DNA of 36,266 bases from Candidatus Nanopelagicales bacterium (GTDB lineage: Bacteria; Actinomycetota; Actinomycetes; S36-B12; CAIYMF01). Numbering within the stretch: the first letter of the stretch is position 1; each line of letters starts with the position of its first letter. The position numbers and the translations under genes were made by a program. The stretch lies in the NCBI GenBank assembly GCA_025456065.1, contig JALOLH010000008.1, positions 1 to 36,266 of the forward strand. The letters run 5' to 3'. Shown here piece after piece: positions 1 to 8,906 of the stretch. The notes below the pieces were generated by a model. It did not search any database, was not told where the DNA came from, and worked only from the letters and a program-made list of their open reading frames with translations.

Positions 1-1
1 G

Positions 2-352
2 AACGTGACCGGGCAGGAGTTCCGCGGCGTGCACCTGCACCTCGACGAGATCACCGACCAGGTCCGGCTCTGGTACGACGAGGTCGCCGAGCGGATGGCC
101 ACCCTCGACGTGGCGCCCGACGGCCGGCTGTCCACGGTCGCGTCCTCCACCCCACTGCCCTCGCCGACGGCTGGGTGGCAGCCCGACGCCGACGCCGTCG
201 CGATGATGCAGGGGCGGCTGGAGGAGGTCGCCGCGAGCATCAACACGCGTGCCGCGGGCATCGAGGACGACCTGGTGACGCAGGGCATCCTGCTGGAGAT
301 CTCCGGCGGCCTGGCCAAGCACGCCTGGATGATGCGGGTCTCGCGCCGCTGA
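2..352 (+). CDS. dps: Dps family ferritin-like protein, C-terminal part
   Basis: The gene is truncated by the left window edge; the visible frame begins with Asn at base 2 and ends in TGA at 350-352, giving about 116 residues. The segment NVTGQEFRGVHLHLDEI followed by WYDEVAER is the Dps signature: a His in the helix, then the Asp and Glu (DEVAER) that, in Dps proteins, form part of the ferroxidase site at the dimer interface. Dps proteins form 12-subunit cages that oxidise and store iron and often protect DNA in stationary phase. The N-terminal tail, which decides DNA binding, lies outside the window. The downstream gene has its own promoter, so this is probably the end of its transcription unit. 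Family assignment is firm; the exact subtype is not. Confidence 0.85.
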   Translation, partial: NVTGQEFRGVHLHLDEITDQVRLWYDEVAERMATLDVAPDGRLSTVASSTPLPSPTAGWQPDADAVAMMQGRLEEVAASINTRAAGIEDDLVTQGILLEISGGLAKHAWMMRVSRR

Positions 353-492
353 CGGCCGCTGCCCGGCCCCCACGTCGGCGGCCCAGCTGGACACCGGATC
401 GTGCAGACGTGGGTGCCGGGACCTCGCCTCCCACCCGACCGCGCGGTGCTGTGGATGATCGCCGGGCTCGCCGCCGGGCGCGGCCAGCCCTG

Positions 493-501
493 TGATAAGG
501 T
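493..501 (+). promoter_or_regulatory. Extended -10 promoter element of the HNH gene
   Basis: TG-a-TAAGGT at 493-501 fits an extended -10 (TGnTANNNT). It ends one base before the LexA box, so transcription would start inside that operator, about 27 bases before the GTG at 535. No good -35 is visible, which is compatible with an extended -10. Confidence 0.55.
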
Positions 502-517
502 TCGAACATACGTTCGA
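502..517 (+). promoter_or_regulatory. LexA (SOS) box
   Basis: TCGAAC-ATAC-GTTCGA at 502-517 is a perfect inverted repeat matching the mycobacterial/actinobacterial SOS box consensus TCGAAC-N4-GTTCGA. It sits directly downstream of the -10 and 17 bases before the GTG start at 535, a position where a bound repressor would block initiation. SOS boxes are known upstream of 13E12-repeat (DUF222/HNH) genes in M. tuberculosis, so the pairing with this gene makes sense. The match is seen directly; LexA binding is inferred. Confidence 0.85.
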
Positions 518-534
518 GCAAATGGGGGGCGAGC

Positions 535-2173
535 GTGTCGGACGGGGGAGCGGGACCGCCGCTCGGAGACGTCTCAGCGGGCATCGCTGGGCTGGTGGCC
601 GCCGTTGAGCGGCTGGCTTCGAGACGTCTCAGCGGGCATCGCTGGGCTGGTGGCCGCCGTTGAGCGGCTGGCTTCGGAAGGGACGCCGCCGGTCGGGTTG
701 GCGGACGGTGATCGCGCGACCGACGAGGTCGCGGCCCTGCTCGCGGTGCTGCCCCGCGTGGAGGCGATCCTGGCCATGCGGATGGCGCGAGCCGAGACCG
801 CCGGCGCGCTGCCGTTCCTCGCCTCCGGTGGCATGGCCACGCACCGGTGGTGGTCGACGGGACGCGCTCGCGGCCTGTCCCGCGCCGGGCGCCTGGCCAA
901 CCGGCACCCGGAGGTCGCGGCGGACTGGACCGCTGGTCGCGTGACGGTCGAGCACGTGGACGCGGTCGCGGTGGCGGTCACCGGCCTTCCCGAGGACCGA
1001 GCCGCGGCGGTCGTCGACGCCGCGGGTCGCGTCTGGGGGCAGGCCACGCCGCCCCAGGTCCGCCGGTTCTGCGCGCGCGCCCGCGCCATCGTGGACCCGG
1101 CGCCCGAGGACCCGGACGCCCGCGCCATGCGCGCCCGCGCACAACGGTTCGTGTCGTTCGCGGTGCTCGACGACACGGTCCACATCTCGGGATCGCTGGC
1201 CCGCCTGGACGGCGAGCTGCTCATGAACACCCTGCACGCCACCGCCGAGGGCCTGCGCGTGGCCGGGGACGGGCTGACCGCGGGGCAGCGCCGCGCCGAC
1301 GCGCTGGTCGCGCTGGTCGCCGGTGCCGGGGTGCCAGCCGCGGTCTCGGTGACGATCACCACCAGCACCGAGGGCGTCACCGAGGCCGTCACCTCCGGCG
1401 GCTACCACCTCACGCCGGGCGAGACCCGCCACGCCCTGTGCGACCCAGAGCTGACGACCGTGCTCGTGCGCCCTCCGCACGCCCCCACGTCGCCCGCGGC
1501 TGCAGGGGGTACGGGGTCCGCGGTCACCGGCGCCCCGGGCCGATGCCCGACATCAGCTCGTGATGGAGTCCCGGGTCCCCGTCAGGGTGACGGCGCGGAC
1601 CTCGACGCCGACCCGGGCCGGCAGCAGCACGCACCGGGCGGCGGCCGACCCGGCGCGGATGCTGGCTGGCAGCTCCCGGCACCCCGCGCGCCGGGCGACC
1701 ACGGAGGCGGTGACGGCCGCCATCACCACCCGCCCTCGGCGTGGAGGCTCCAGCTGGCCGGCTTGGTCGAGCACGTGCTGCGCGCCCCCCAACCCATGGC
1801 GGTGGGACGAACCCAGCGCATCGCGACGCCCGCGCAGCGGCGCGCCCTCGCGGCGCGCGATCGTGGCTGCGTCATGCCCGGCTGTGCGGTGCCGGCCGAG
1901 CGTTGCCAGATCCACCACCTGCGGCCCTGGACCGAAGGCGGTTCCACCGACCTCGGGAACCTGGTCAGCTTGTGCACGGCCCACCATCGTGAGGTCGACC
2001 TCGGCCGGTGGGACCTGCACGCCGACGGCCCCGGTGCCACAGCTCCAGACGACGCGCATCACGCTCGGGCCCATCGCGACCCAGCGCACGTCCCCGGCGG
2101 CACGCCCGCCAGCAGGGGCGCCCCGTTCCGGGTCACCACGCGACGGCGCACCCAATGGGGCGCCGGGCCGTGA
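535..2173 (+). pseudogene. DUF222 / HNH endonuclease domain protein (13E12-type), broken by a 55-bp duplication
   Basis: The original start is probably GTG 535, after GGGGGG at 524-529. Reading from it gives MSDGGAGPPLGDVSAGIAGL and then, because 55 bp are duplicated at 566-675, a stop at 661-663 after 42 residues. The second copy restores the body in another frame to TGA 2171-2173. Removing one copy gives exactly 528 codons (527 residues), a normal length for this family. The body holds a DUF222 helical domain (about 690-1480) and a C-terminal HNH domain (about 1780-2010) with RDRGCVMPGC, CQIHHLRPW, GGSTDLGNLVSLC and AHH, the metal and catalytic motifs. Weak translation could restart at GTG 650, which overlaps the premature stop region. 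The central linker (about 1540-1740) has unusual coding statistics. Function in this family is poorly known; nuclease activity in DNA repair or mobility is assumed from the HNH fold and SOS control. Confidence 0.8.
566..676 (+). repeat. Exact 55-bp tandem duplication
   Basis: Copy 1 is 566-620 and copy 2 is 621-675, identical over all 55 bases, with one further matching base at 676. Each copy begins with the palindrome GAGACGTCTC. Since 55 is not a multiple of three, the duplication shifts the frame of the HNH gene. Perfect identity suggests a recent event. Confidence 0.97.
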
Positions 2174-2413
2174 TCGGGGGCGGCGCATCGGGTCGTGAGG
2201 CTCGACTCGCGGCGTCCGTCGTGACGGCGTTGGTCGTGGGGTCCGTCGGTCGTCGGCAGGGTTGGATCCCGTGCCGACGGCTCCACCGCTGGAGCTGGGA
2301 CCATCGACCCTCCAACGGATGCCGGCACCCTCGATACGCTCACGACGGCGGGCCTGGCGTGGGTGGGCACAATGTTCCGGCCGCGGACCGGGCTTGCCTG
2401 GGAGGTGGCCGCG

Positions 2414-2755
2414 ATGGCCTGGAAGTGGTACGCGATCGACAGCTACAAGGCCTCGATCGGCAGCGCGAGTGCCAGTTCGTACTACGGCGCGGTCCAGTTG
2501 ACGGGTGCGGGCTTCTACGCCCTGCTGACCATGGTCAAGGCGGGCGCCCTGCCAGCGGCCAGCGCGCCGGTGGTCGCCGGGCAGCAGCGCTTCTACGGGT
2601 CCATGGACTTCCAGCAGATGGCCATGCTCGTCGACCTGGTGCGCAACGAGAAGCCGGTGCAGTTCGGCTGGCTGGTGGAGGACCCCAACCAGTTCCACCT
2701 CATGACGGGATCGGAGCCCGTCGGTGAGGGGGACGGGCTGCTGGCACGCACCTGA
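2414..2755 (+). CDS. Small conserved-looking protein of unknown function
   Basis: A 113-residue protein starting MAWKWYAIDSYKASIGSASA. The ATG at 2414 is chosen because GGAGGT at 2401-2406 lies 7 bases upstream; an in-frame GTG further up has no comparable ribosome site. There is no signal peptide, clear membrane segment or recognised motif. The sequence is rich in aromatic and small residues in its first third (YYGAVQLTGAGFYALL), and the centre (QRFYGSMDFQQMAMLVDLVRNEKP) looks like a structured helix. GC at third positions is as high as in neighbouring genes, so it is very probably coding. It stands alone between the broken HNH gene and PEP carboxylase, with a hairpin just after its stop. 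I do not recognise the family and give no function. Confidence 0.75.
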   Translation: MAWKWYAIDSYKASIGSASASSYYGAVQLTGAGFYALLTMVKAGALPAASAPVVAGQQRFYGSMDFQQMAMLVDLVRNEKPVQFGWLVEDPNQFHLMTGSEPVGEGDGLLART

Positions 2756-2776
2756 CCGGGCCAGCCGGCGGCCGTG

Positions 2777-2797
2777 GTCCCCGCCCGTGGGCGGGAC
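2777..2797 (+). terminator. Strong GC hairpin after the small gene
   Basis: GTCCCCGCCC (2777-2786) pairs with GGGCGGGAC (2789-2797) with one bulged C, 21 bases after the stop at 2755. There is no U-run, as is usual for actinobacterial terminators. Role inferred from position. Confidence 0.5.
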
Positions 2798-3058
2798 GCC
2801 ACGGTGCCCGCCCGACCACCCGTCAGCACCCGAACGACCCGGCCGGGCCTCGAGGTCGACGATCGCAACCGGTCGAGGCGGCGGCGTGCCGGATGGCGGC
2901 GAGCGTCGGGACCAACGGCCCATTAGGTGAAGAGAGATTCCTGCTACGGTCTTCGGTGGAACGTGGATTCCCGCCAGCCATCGGCCCGGGCTCAGCCCCG
3001 ACCGGCCACCGCCAGGGGCCTGCCGGGATCCACCCGAGCGCTCGAGGGAAGGAGCCTG
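2798..3058 (+). other. Intergenic region upstream of ppc
   Basis: Together with the hairpin before it, this makes a gene-free stretch of about 300 bases. A TACGGT at 2945-2950 could be a -10 for ppc, but I see no convincing -35 and the leader would be over 100 bases long. A ribosome site GAAGGAG (3047-3053) ends the region. Nothing else stands out. Confidence 0.4.
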
Positions 3059-5746
3059 ATGCGCGCCGAGACCGCCGCAGCCACGGCGGAGCACGATGCC
3101 GAGTCGATCCGCAGGGCCGAGGTCGACCTGCTCGCCGGGGTGCTCGGGCAGGTGCTACGGGAGGCCGGGCTCGAGGACGTCGGGAGCCGGCTGGACGCGC
3201 TCCATGCCGATCCGGGCTTCGCCGGCGCGGTTGACGTCGCGGACCTGGCGGAGGCCGAGCACGTCGCGCGCGCGCTGACGGTGCACCTGCACCTGATCAA
3301 CCTCGCCGACGAGCGCCATCGCGCCAGGCTGCTGCAGCACGAGGACGGCTCGGGCGACGCCGACGCGGGGGACGCGCTGTGGCCGGCCGTCTCAGCCGCG
3401 GGCGACCAGGCCCTGGCCACCCTGGATCGCTTGCGGATCCACCCAGTGCTGACCGCCCATCCGACCGAGGCGCGGCGGCGTGCCGTGGCCACGGCCCTGC
3501 GCCGGATCGCCGAGCAGCTGTCCCGCTTCAGCGCCCCGCACGTGGGCAGCGACGAGCGGTTCGTGGCACATCGCCGCCTGCTCGAGGAGGTCGATCTGCT
3601 CTACCGGACCTCGGCCCTGCGCGCCACGCGTCCCGGGCCGCTGGACGAGGTCGAGACCATCATGACCGTGTTCGACCAGACCATGTTCCGGGCGGTCCCT
3701 CGGCTCTACCGGGCGACGGAGGCCGCGCTGATCGGCGATGCCAGCGGCTCGGTCCCGACCCCGGTGCCGGCCTTCGTGCGCTTCGGGTCCTGGGTCGGCG
3801 GGGATCGCGACGGGAACCCCCATGTGACCGCCGAGATCACCCGACAGGCGGTCGCCCGGCACGCCGAGCACGCCCTGCGGTGGCTGCACGAGGCCGTGCT
3901 GCGCGTGGGTCGGACCCTGACCCTGGACTCCGGGGACACCCCGGCCTCCCGCGAGCTCACCGAGTCGCTCGCGCGCGACGCGGTCGCGGGTCCCGTCCGC
4001 TTCGGCGAGGTCGCGGTGAGCTCCCCCCGGGAGCCGCACCGGCAGAAGATGCTCCTCATCGCCGAGCGGGTCCGCGCCACCCGGGAAGGTCGGATGGAGT
4101 CCTCCTACACCACTCCCGAGGACCTCCTCGAGGACCTGCGCATGGTGCAGCGCTCGCTCGATGCGGCCGGTGCCCGCCGGGCCGCGAACGGGGAGCTGCA
4201 GCACCTGATCTGGTCGGTGCAGACCTTCGGCTTCCACCTCGTCGAGCTCGAGGTCCGCCAGCACTCCCGCGTGCACCGCGCGGCGCTGCTCGACCTGGTC
4301 GGCCAGCTCGGCGTCGCCGACCCGGACGCCCTGGTCGATGACGCGGCCTTCCTGGACGGCCTCGCGGTGCAGGGATGGCCCGCCTACGTGCAACCGCGCG
4401 AGGAGTCCACCCGTGAGGTCCTGGACACCTTCCGGGTGATGGCCTGGCTGCAGCGGCGCTGGGGGGAGCGATGCTGCGGGCGGTTCGTCGTGTCGTTCAC
4501 CCAGTCCCCGGCGCACCTCGCGGCGGTCCGCGCCCTGGCCCGGCTCGCGGTCGGGGACTCGCCGCTGCGCCTGGACGTCGTGCCGCTGCTGGAGACCGGG
4601 GCCGACCTGGCTGCGGCCGTGCCCACCCTCGACGCGTGGTTGGCCCTGCCCGGCACCCAGGCGTGGCTGGCCGCCCGGGAGCGTGCGGTCGAGGTCATGC
4701 TGGGCTACTCCGACTCCGCCAAGGACGTCGGCCCGGCGGCCGCCACCCTGAACCTCGCCCGCACGCAGGGCGACCTGGTCGGCTGGGCCCGCCGCCACGA
4801 CGTCGCGCTGACGCTGTTCCACGGCCGCGGCGGCTCCCTCGGCCGTGGCGGTGGCCCCCTGCACCGGGCCATCGTCGCCCAGCCGCCCGGTTCCGTGGCC
4901 GGCCGGCTCAAGGTGACCGAGCAGGGGGAGGTGGTGTTCGCCCGGTACGCCGACACCACCCTGGCCCAGCGCCACCTCGAGCGCCTCACGACGGCCGTCC
5001 TGCTGGTCGACACGCCCGCCAACGCCGAGCGCAACACGGCGGCGGCCGAGCGGTTCGCGGCGGTGGGCTCGATCGTGGCCGAGGCCTCCCAGCGGGCCTA
5101 CCGGGACCTGGTGGAGACCCCCGGGTTCGCCGACGTGCTGGCCGAGGCCAGCCCGTTGGAGGAGCTCGGCGACCTGCGGATGGGCTCGCGCCCGGTGCGC
5201 CGCAGCGGTGCTGCCAGCGGGCGCGACCTCGCCGACCTGCGGGCGATCCCGTGGGTGTTCGCCTGGGCCCAGGCGCGTGCCAACATCCCGGGCTGGTTCG
5301 GCCTGGGGTCCGGCCTGCGGGCTGTCGGCGACGACGACACGCTGCGCGAGGCCTACCGCGAATGGCCGCTGTTCGCCGCGCTGATCGACGTCGCGGAGAT
5401 GAGCCTGGCCAAGACCAACCGCGCGCTGGCGACGAGCTTCCTCGGCCTCGGCGGGCGCCCGGACATCACCGCGCGGATCCTCGCCGAGCTGGACCTCACC
5501 CAGCAGGCCGTGCTGACCGTCCTGGACCAGACCACGCTGCTGCAGCACAAGCAGGTGCTGCACTCCGCCGTCGCGCTGCGTGCCCCGTACGTCGATGCGC
5601 TGTCCCGGTTGCAGCTGCGGGCCCTGACCGAGCTGCACGCGAGCCGCGACAGCACAGGCAGGCCCTCGGCCGCCGCGGAGGAGTGGCGTCGGCTGCTGCT
5701 GCTGGCGGTCAACGGCGCTGCCGCCGGCCTGCAGAACACCGGTTGA
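3059..5746 (+). CDS. ppc: Phosphoenolpyruvate carboxylase
   Basis: An 895-residue protein, the usual length for bacterial PEP carboxylase, which adds bicarbonate to PEP to form oxaloacetate and phosphate and refills the TCA cycle. Seen directly: VLTAHPTEARRR with the catalytic His near residue 134; GGDRDGNPHVT near 250; MLGYSDSAKDVGPAAA near 547; the glycine-rich FHGRGGSLGRGGGP loop near 590; GSRPVRR and RAIPWVFAWAQ near 720-740; and the C-terminal QNTG that closes nearly all family members. The ATG at 3059 is preferred because GAAGGAG precedes it at good spacing; an earlier in-frame ATG at 2927 lacks a site. The gene is single, transcribed rightward, and ends at a hairpin that includes its stop. 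No missing residues or frameshifts were noticed. Confidence 0.98.
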   Translation: MRAETAAATAEHDAESIRRAEVDLLAGVLGQVLREAGLEDVGSRLDALHADPGFAGAVDVADLAEAEHVARALTVHLHLINLADERHRARLLQHEDGSGDADAGDALWPAVSAAGDQALATLDRLRIHPVLTAHPTEARRRAVATALRRIAEQLSRFSAPHVGSDERFVAHRRLLEEVDLLYRTSALRATRPGPLDEVETIMTVFDQTMFRAVPRLYRATEAALIGDASGSVPTPVPAFVRFGSWVGGDRDGNPHVTAEITRQAVARHAEHALRWLHEAVLRVGRTLTLDSGDTPASRELTESLARDAVAGPVRFGEVAVSSPREPHRQKMLLIAERVRATREGRMESSYTTPEDLLEDLRMVQRSLDAAGARRAANGELQHLIWSVQTFGFHLVELEVRQHSRVHRAALLDLVGQLGVADPDALVDDAAFLDGLAVQGWPAYVQPREESTREVLDTFRVMAWLQRRWGERCCGRFVVSFTQSPAHLAAVRALARLAVGDSPLRLDVVPLLETGADLAAAVPTLDAWLALPGTQAWLAARERAVEVMLGYSDSAKDVGPAAATLNLARTQGDLVGWARRHDVALTLFHGRGGSLGRGGGPLHRAIVAQPPGSVAGRLKVTEQGEVVFARYADTTLAQRHLERLTTAVLLVDTPANAERNTAAAERFAAVGSIVAEASQRAYRDLVETPGFADVLAEASPLEELGDLRMGSRPVRRSGAASGRDLADLRAIPWVFAWAQARANIPGWFGLGSGLRAVGDDDTLREAYREWPLFAALIDVAEMSLAKTNRALATSFLGLGGRPDITARILAELDLTQQAVLTVLDQTTLLQHKQVLHSAVALRAPYVDALSRLQLRALTELHASRDSTGRPSAAAEEWRRLLLLAVNGAAAGLQNTG

Positions 5747-5762
5747 CCCGGTCACTCGGGTC
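5745..5762 (+). terminator. Hairpin at the end of ppc
   Basis: GACCCG (5745-5750) and CGGGTC (5757-5762) form a perfect 6-bp stem with a 6-base loop, starting inside the ppc stop codon. No U-run. A plausible but short terminator. Confidence 0.4.
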
Positions 5763-6098
5763 CGGCCCGGGCGCTCATGGTGGTGCACGACGCGTCGCCG
5801 AGCCGTCGCACGAACGTCGCAAGTCTGTCGCATCGCGCGAAGCGCATGGGCAGGATCGTCCGATTCGGGAGACGATGGGACCATGACGTCGGCCGTTCCC
5901 ATCCCTCCGGATGAGTCGGCCGGCGCGCGTGCCGTGGTGCTCGGACCGGCGCACTGACGGGGGCCCGATGGCGTCCCTCGCGCGAGGCCGCCAGGGCCTC
6001 CCACCTGCTGCGTCCGTCGGCGCCGGCATCCGTCCGGCGGCCCGGCGGGGCTGCGATGGGCTGCGCCGGGCACGCGTGGCGTCAGCGGGGGCCCAGCG
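5763..6098 (+). other. Intergenic region before the mnh operon
   Basis: About 335 bases lie between ppc and mnhA. A 24-codon reading frame (ATG 5883 to TGA 5957, MTSAVPIPPDESAGAR...) follows a weak GGGAG and could be a leader peptide, but nothing supports translation. No riboswitch-like fold or clear promoter hexamer pair was recognised; the operon promoter must lie here or just upstream. Confidence 0.3.
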
Positions 6099-8906
6099 AT
6101 GCTGATCGCGGCGCTGTCCCTCATGCTGGCCGCAGCCGTGCTCGCGCCGCTCGCGGCCGGCCGCCTCGGCCGTCGGACCGGCTATCCGCTGGCCGCCGTG
6201 TTCCTGATCACCGCCGGCGCGCTGCTGGTCGGGGCCCCGGAGGTGATGGCCGGCGGGGTGGTCGAGGTCTCGCTGCCGTGGGTGCCTGAGCTGGGGGTGG
6301 AGCTGACGCTGCGCCTCAACGGGCTGGCCCTGCTCTTCGCGATGCTGGTGCTCGGCGTGGGGGCGCTCATCATGAGCTACGCGCCGCAGTACCTCTCCGA
6401 GGACTACGAGCACGCCCGCCTCTACGGGATCCTGACGCTGTTCGCCGCGGGCATGCTGGGCCTGGTCCTGGCCGGCGACGTGGTGCTGCTGCTGGTCATG
6501 TGGGAGCTGACCACCCTGTGCAGCTTCCTGCTGGTCGGCGGCCGTGGCACCGACGGGGCACGCCCGGCCACCCAGGCGCTGGTCGTGACCGGCGCCGGCG
6601 GCCTGGCGCTGCTCGGGGCGGTCGTGCTGCTGGCGGTGGGAACCGGCAGCACCGACGTCGCCACGATCCTGGCGACGGCCCCGCAGGCGCTGTCGGCCCG
6701 CGAGCTGACCATCGTCGGGGCCCTGGTGGTGCTGGCCGCGTTCACGAAGTCCGCGCAGCTGCCGTTCCACTTCTGGCTGCCCGGCGCCATGGTCGCGATC
6801 ACCCCGGTGAGCGCGTACCTGCACGCCGCGACCCTGGTCAAGGGCGGGATCTACCTGCTCCTGCTGTTCTCCCCGCTGTTCGCCGAGAACCCGGTCTGGC
6901 ACCTCACCCTCATGGCCGTGGGCCTGACGACCATGCTGTTCGGGGCGTTCCAGGCGCTCCTGCAGCACGACCTGAAGGCCCTGCTGGCCTACTCGACGGT
7001 CAGCCAGCTGGGGTTCATGGTCGCCCTGGTCGGCGTCGGCACGGCGGCCTCCCTGGCGGCGGCCACCCTGCTGGTGGCCGCCCACGCGCTGTTCAAGGCG
7101 ACGCTGTTCATGCTCGTCGGGATCATCGACCACGAGGCCGGCAGCCGCGACATCCGCCGGATCGGCGGGCTGTGGCGGGCCATGCCCGTCACCGCGGGGC
7201 TGACCGCGCTGGCCGCGATGTCGATGGCGGGCATCCCGCCGCTGGTCGGTTTCGTGGCCAAGGAGGAGGCCTTCTACGCCTTCCTGGGCACCTCGCAGGC
7301 GACCTGGACCGCCGACACCGCCGTGTCCGGCGCCCTGGCCGCGGGGCTGGCGGTCGTCGGTGCCGCCCTGACCTTCGCCTACAGCGCCCGGATCATCGTC
7401 GGGGCGTTCGCCGGCCCTCTCGTCCAGACGAACCTGTACGAGCCGAAGGCGGCCTTCCTGGCCCCCGCCGCGGTGCCGGCGATCCTCGGACTGGTGCTCG
7501 GCCTGGTCCCCTTCGTGCTCAACGGGATCGTCGACCGAGCGGTCGTGGACACCGGGTTCACCGCCACCGAAGCCGGCCTGGCGCTGTGGCACGGCTTCAG
7601 CGCGGCACTGGGCCTGTCCGCCACCGCGATCGGGCTCGGCATCCTCATCCACCTGCGCCGCAACCGCCCGGCGATCCTCGCCGAGGCGGTGGCTCCGGCC
7701 ATGCTCGGCCCGATCCTGTTCGACCGGGCCTGGTCGGCGCTGCTCGGGTTCGGGGCGCGCGTGGGCCGGGGGGCCCACGCGCTCACGACCGCCCCGCACC
7801 TCGGCGGGATCCTGGTCGTGCTGCTCGGGCTCGCCGGGGCCGGGGCGCTGACCATCAGCGACCTGGCCCCGATGCGGCCCGGCACCGCCCAGCCCGCCGA
7901 CTGGGTGGTCCTGGCGGTGCTGCTCCCGGCGGTGCTCGCCCTCGCCCGGGCCGGCGACGGGATGGCCGCCCTGGTCCTCGCCGGGACCGTGGGCCTGGTC
8001 ATCGCGGCCTGGCTGATGGTGCTGGGAGCCCCGGACGTCGCCCTGACCCTGCTGCTCGTCGAGGTGCTGACCGTGGTCGTGGCCGCCCCGGTGCTGGCCC
8101 GGCTGCCCGACCGGCGCGGGGACCGCACGGGCCGACGCGCGCTGGTCGGGTCCGGCCTTGCCGGCCTGCTGGCCGGGGCCGTCGTCCTGGTGATGACCGG
8201 GCGCCGGGAGCGTTCGGCGGCTGCCGAGTACTACCTGGCCGAGGCGCTGCCGGCCACCGGCGGCAGCAACGTGGTCAACACGATCCTGGTCGACTTCCGA
8301 GGCTTGGACACGCTGGGCGAGATCGTGGTGTTGGCTGCGGCGGCGCTGGGCCTGCTGTCGGTGGCGGGGCGCCGCGCGGCCAGCGGCTGGCAGCCGGGGC
8401 GGGCCGGCACCCTGGGAGCCGGTGAGCTGCTCGTGCTGCGGGTCGGCGCCCTGGTGGTGCTCCCGCTGACGGCCGCAGCCGCCCTGGTGCTCTTCCTGCG
8501 GGGGCACGACCAGCCCGGCGGCGGCTTCATCGCGGGCCTGCTCGCCGGCTCGGCCCTCGCGGTGGCCCGGATGTCGGGGATCGAGGTGCGGCTGCCCAGC
8601 GTCCCGGTGCTGGTCAGCACCGGCCTGCTGCTGGCCCTCGCAGCGGCCGGCATCGGCCTGGTGTGGGGCGGCAGCCTGCTGGAGCCGATCAAGGTCTCCC
8701 TCCCACTGGTCGGGGAGGTCTCGACGTCGCTGCTGTTCGACCTCGGGGTGGTCGTGGTGGTGGTGGGCCTGGTGCAGGCGGCGCTGGCGAACCTCGCGGG
8801 GGACTCCGGGCGCGCGGGGCCGCCGGCCGCGGCCGCCCCCCTGGCAGCGCGCACAGCCGTGCCGGCGCGATCGGGCCCGCCCGCGGTGACGGAGGTGGCG
8901 CCATGA
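6099..8906 (+). CDS. mnhA: Mrp/Mnh antiporter subunit A fused to subunit B
   Basis: A 935-residue polytopic membrane protein, first gene of the operon. Residues 1 to about 640 are the NuoL-like MrpA core; the next part is the MrpA C-terminal region, and residues about 770-900 carry an MnhB domain with RVGALVVLPLTAA and GHDQPGGGFIAGL. Such A-B fusions are common in actinobacteria; Bacillus has separate genes. Residues likely to carry protons are present: Glu136 in MWELTTLCSFLLVGG, Lys217 in FTKSAQLPFHFWLP, and Lys333 in HALFKATLFML. The Mrp complex exchanges cytoplasmic Na+ (or K+) for external H+ and is needed for alkali and salt tolerance. The start at 6099 has only a modest purine stretch upstream. 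The stop overlaps mnhC as ATGA, showing translational coupling. Confidence 0.95.
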   Translation: MLIAALSLMLAAAVLAPLAAGRLGRRTGYPLAAVFLITAGALLVGAPEVMAGGVVEVSLPWVPELGVELTLRLNGLALLFAMLVLGVGALIMSYAPQYLSEDYEHARLYGILTLFAAGMLGLVLAGDVVLLLVMWELTTLCSFLLVGGRGTDGARPATQALVVTGAGGLALLGAVVLLAVGTGSTDVATILATAPQALSARELTIVGALVVLAAFTKSAQLPFHFWLPGAMVAITPVSAYLHAATLVKGGIYLLLLFSPLFAENPVWHLTLMAVGLTTMLFGAFQALLQHDLKALLAYSTVSQLGFMVALVGVGTAASLAAATLLVAAHALFKATLFMLVGIIDHEAGSRDIRRIGGLWRAMPVTAGLTALAAMSMAGIPPLVGFVAKEEAFYAFLGTSQATWTADTAVSGALAAGLAVVGAALTFAYSARIIVGAFAGPLVQTNLYEPKAAFLAPAAVPAILGLVLGLVPFVLNGIVDRAVVDTGFTATEAGLALWHGFSAALGLSATAIGLGILIHLRRNRPAILAEAVAPAMLGPILFDRAWSALLGFGARVGRGAHALTTAPHLGGILVVLLGLAGAGALTISDLAPMRPGTAQPADWVVLAVLLPAVLALARAGDGMAALVLAGTVGLVIAAWLMVLGAPDVALTLLLVEVLTVVVAAPVLARLPDRRGDRTGRRALVGSGLAGLLAGAVVLVMTGRRERSAAAEYYLAEALPATGGSNVVNTILVDFRGLDTLGEIVVLAAAALGLLSVAGRRAASGWQPGRAGTLGAGELLVLRVGALVVLPLTAAAALVLFLRGHDQPGGGFIAGLLAGSALAVARMSGIEVRLPSVPVLVSTGLLLALAAAGIGLVWGGSLLEPIKVSLPLVGEVSTSLLFDLGVVVVVVGLVQAALANLAGDSGRAGPPAAAAPLAARTAVPARSGPPAVTEVAP

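Noticed and set aside
1553-1740. Minus-strand frame in the HNH linker with a faint resemblance to RidA C-termini
   Set aside because: The resemblance is by eye, short and lacks key residues; kept only as an unexplained coding signal.
5883-5957. 24-codon leader peptide upstream of mnhA
   Set aside because: No good ribosome site or regulatory fold; mentioned only in the intergenic description.
3392-6124. Very long open frames on the minus strand opposite ppc, mnhA and mnhD
   Set aside because: They are typical antisense frames in DNA with extreme third-position GC; their translations are Gly/Arg/His-rich without motifs, and the plus-strand genes are certain.
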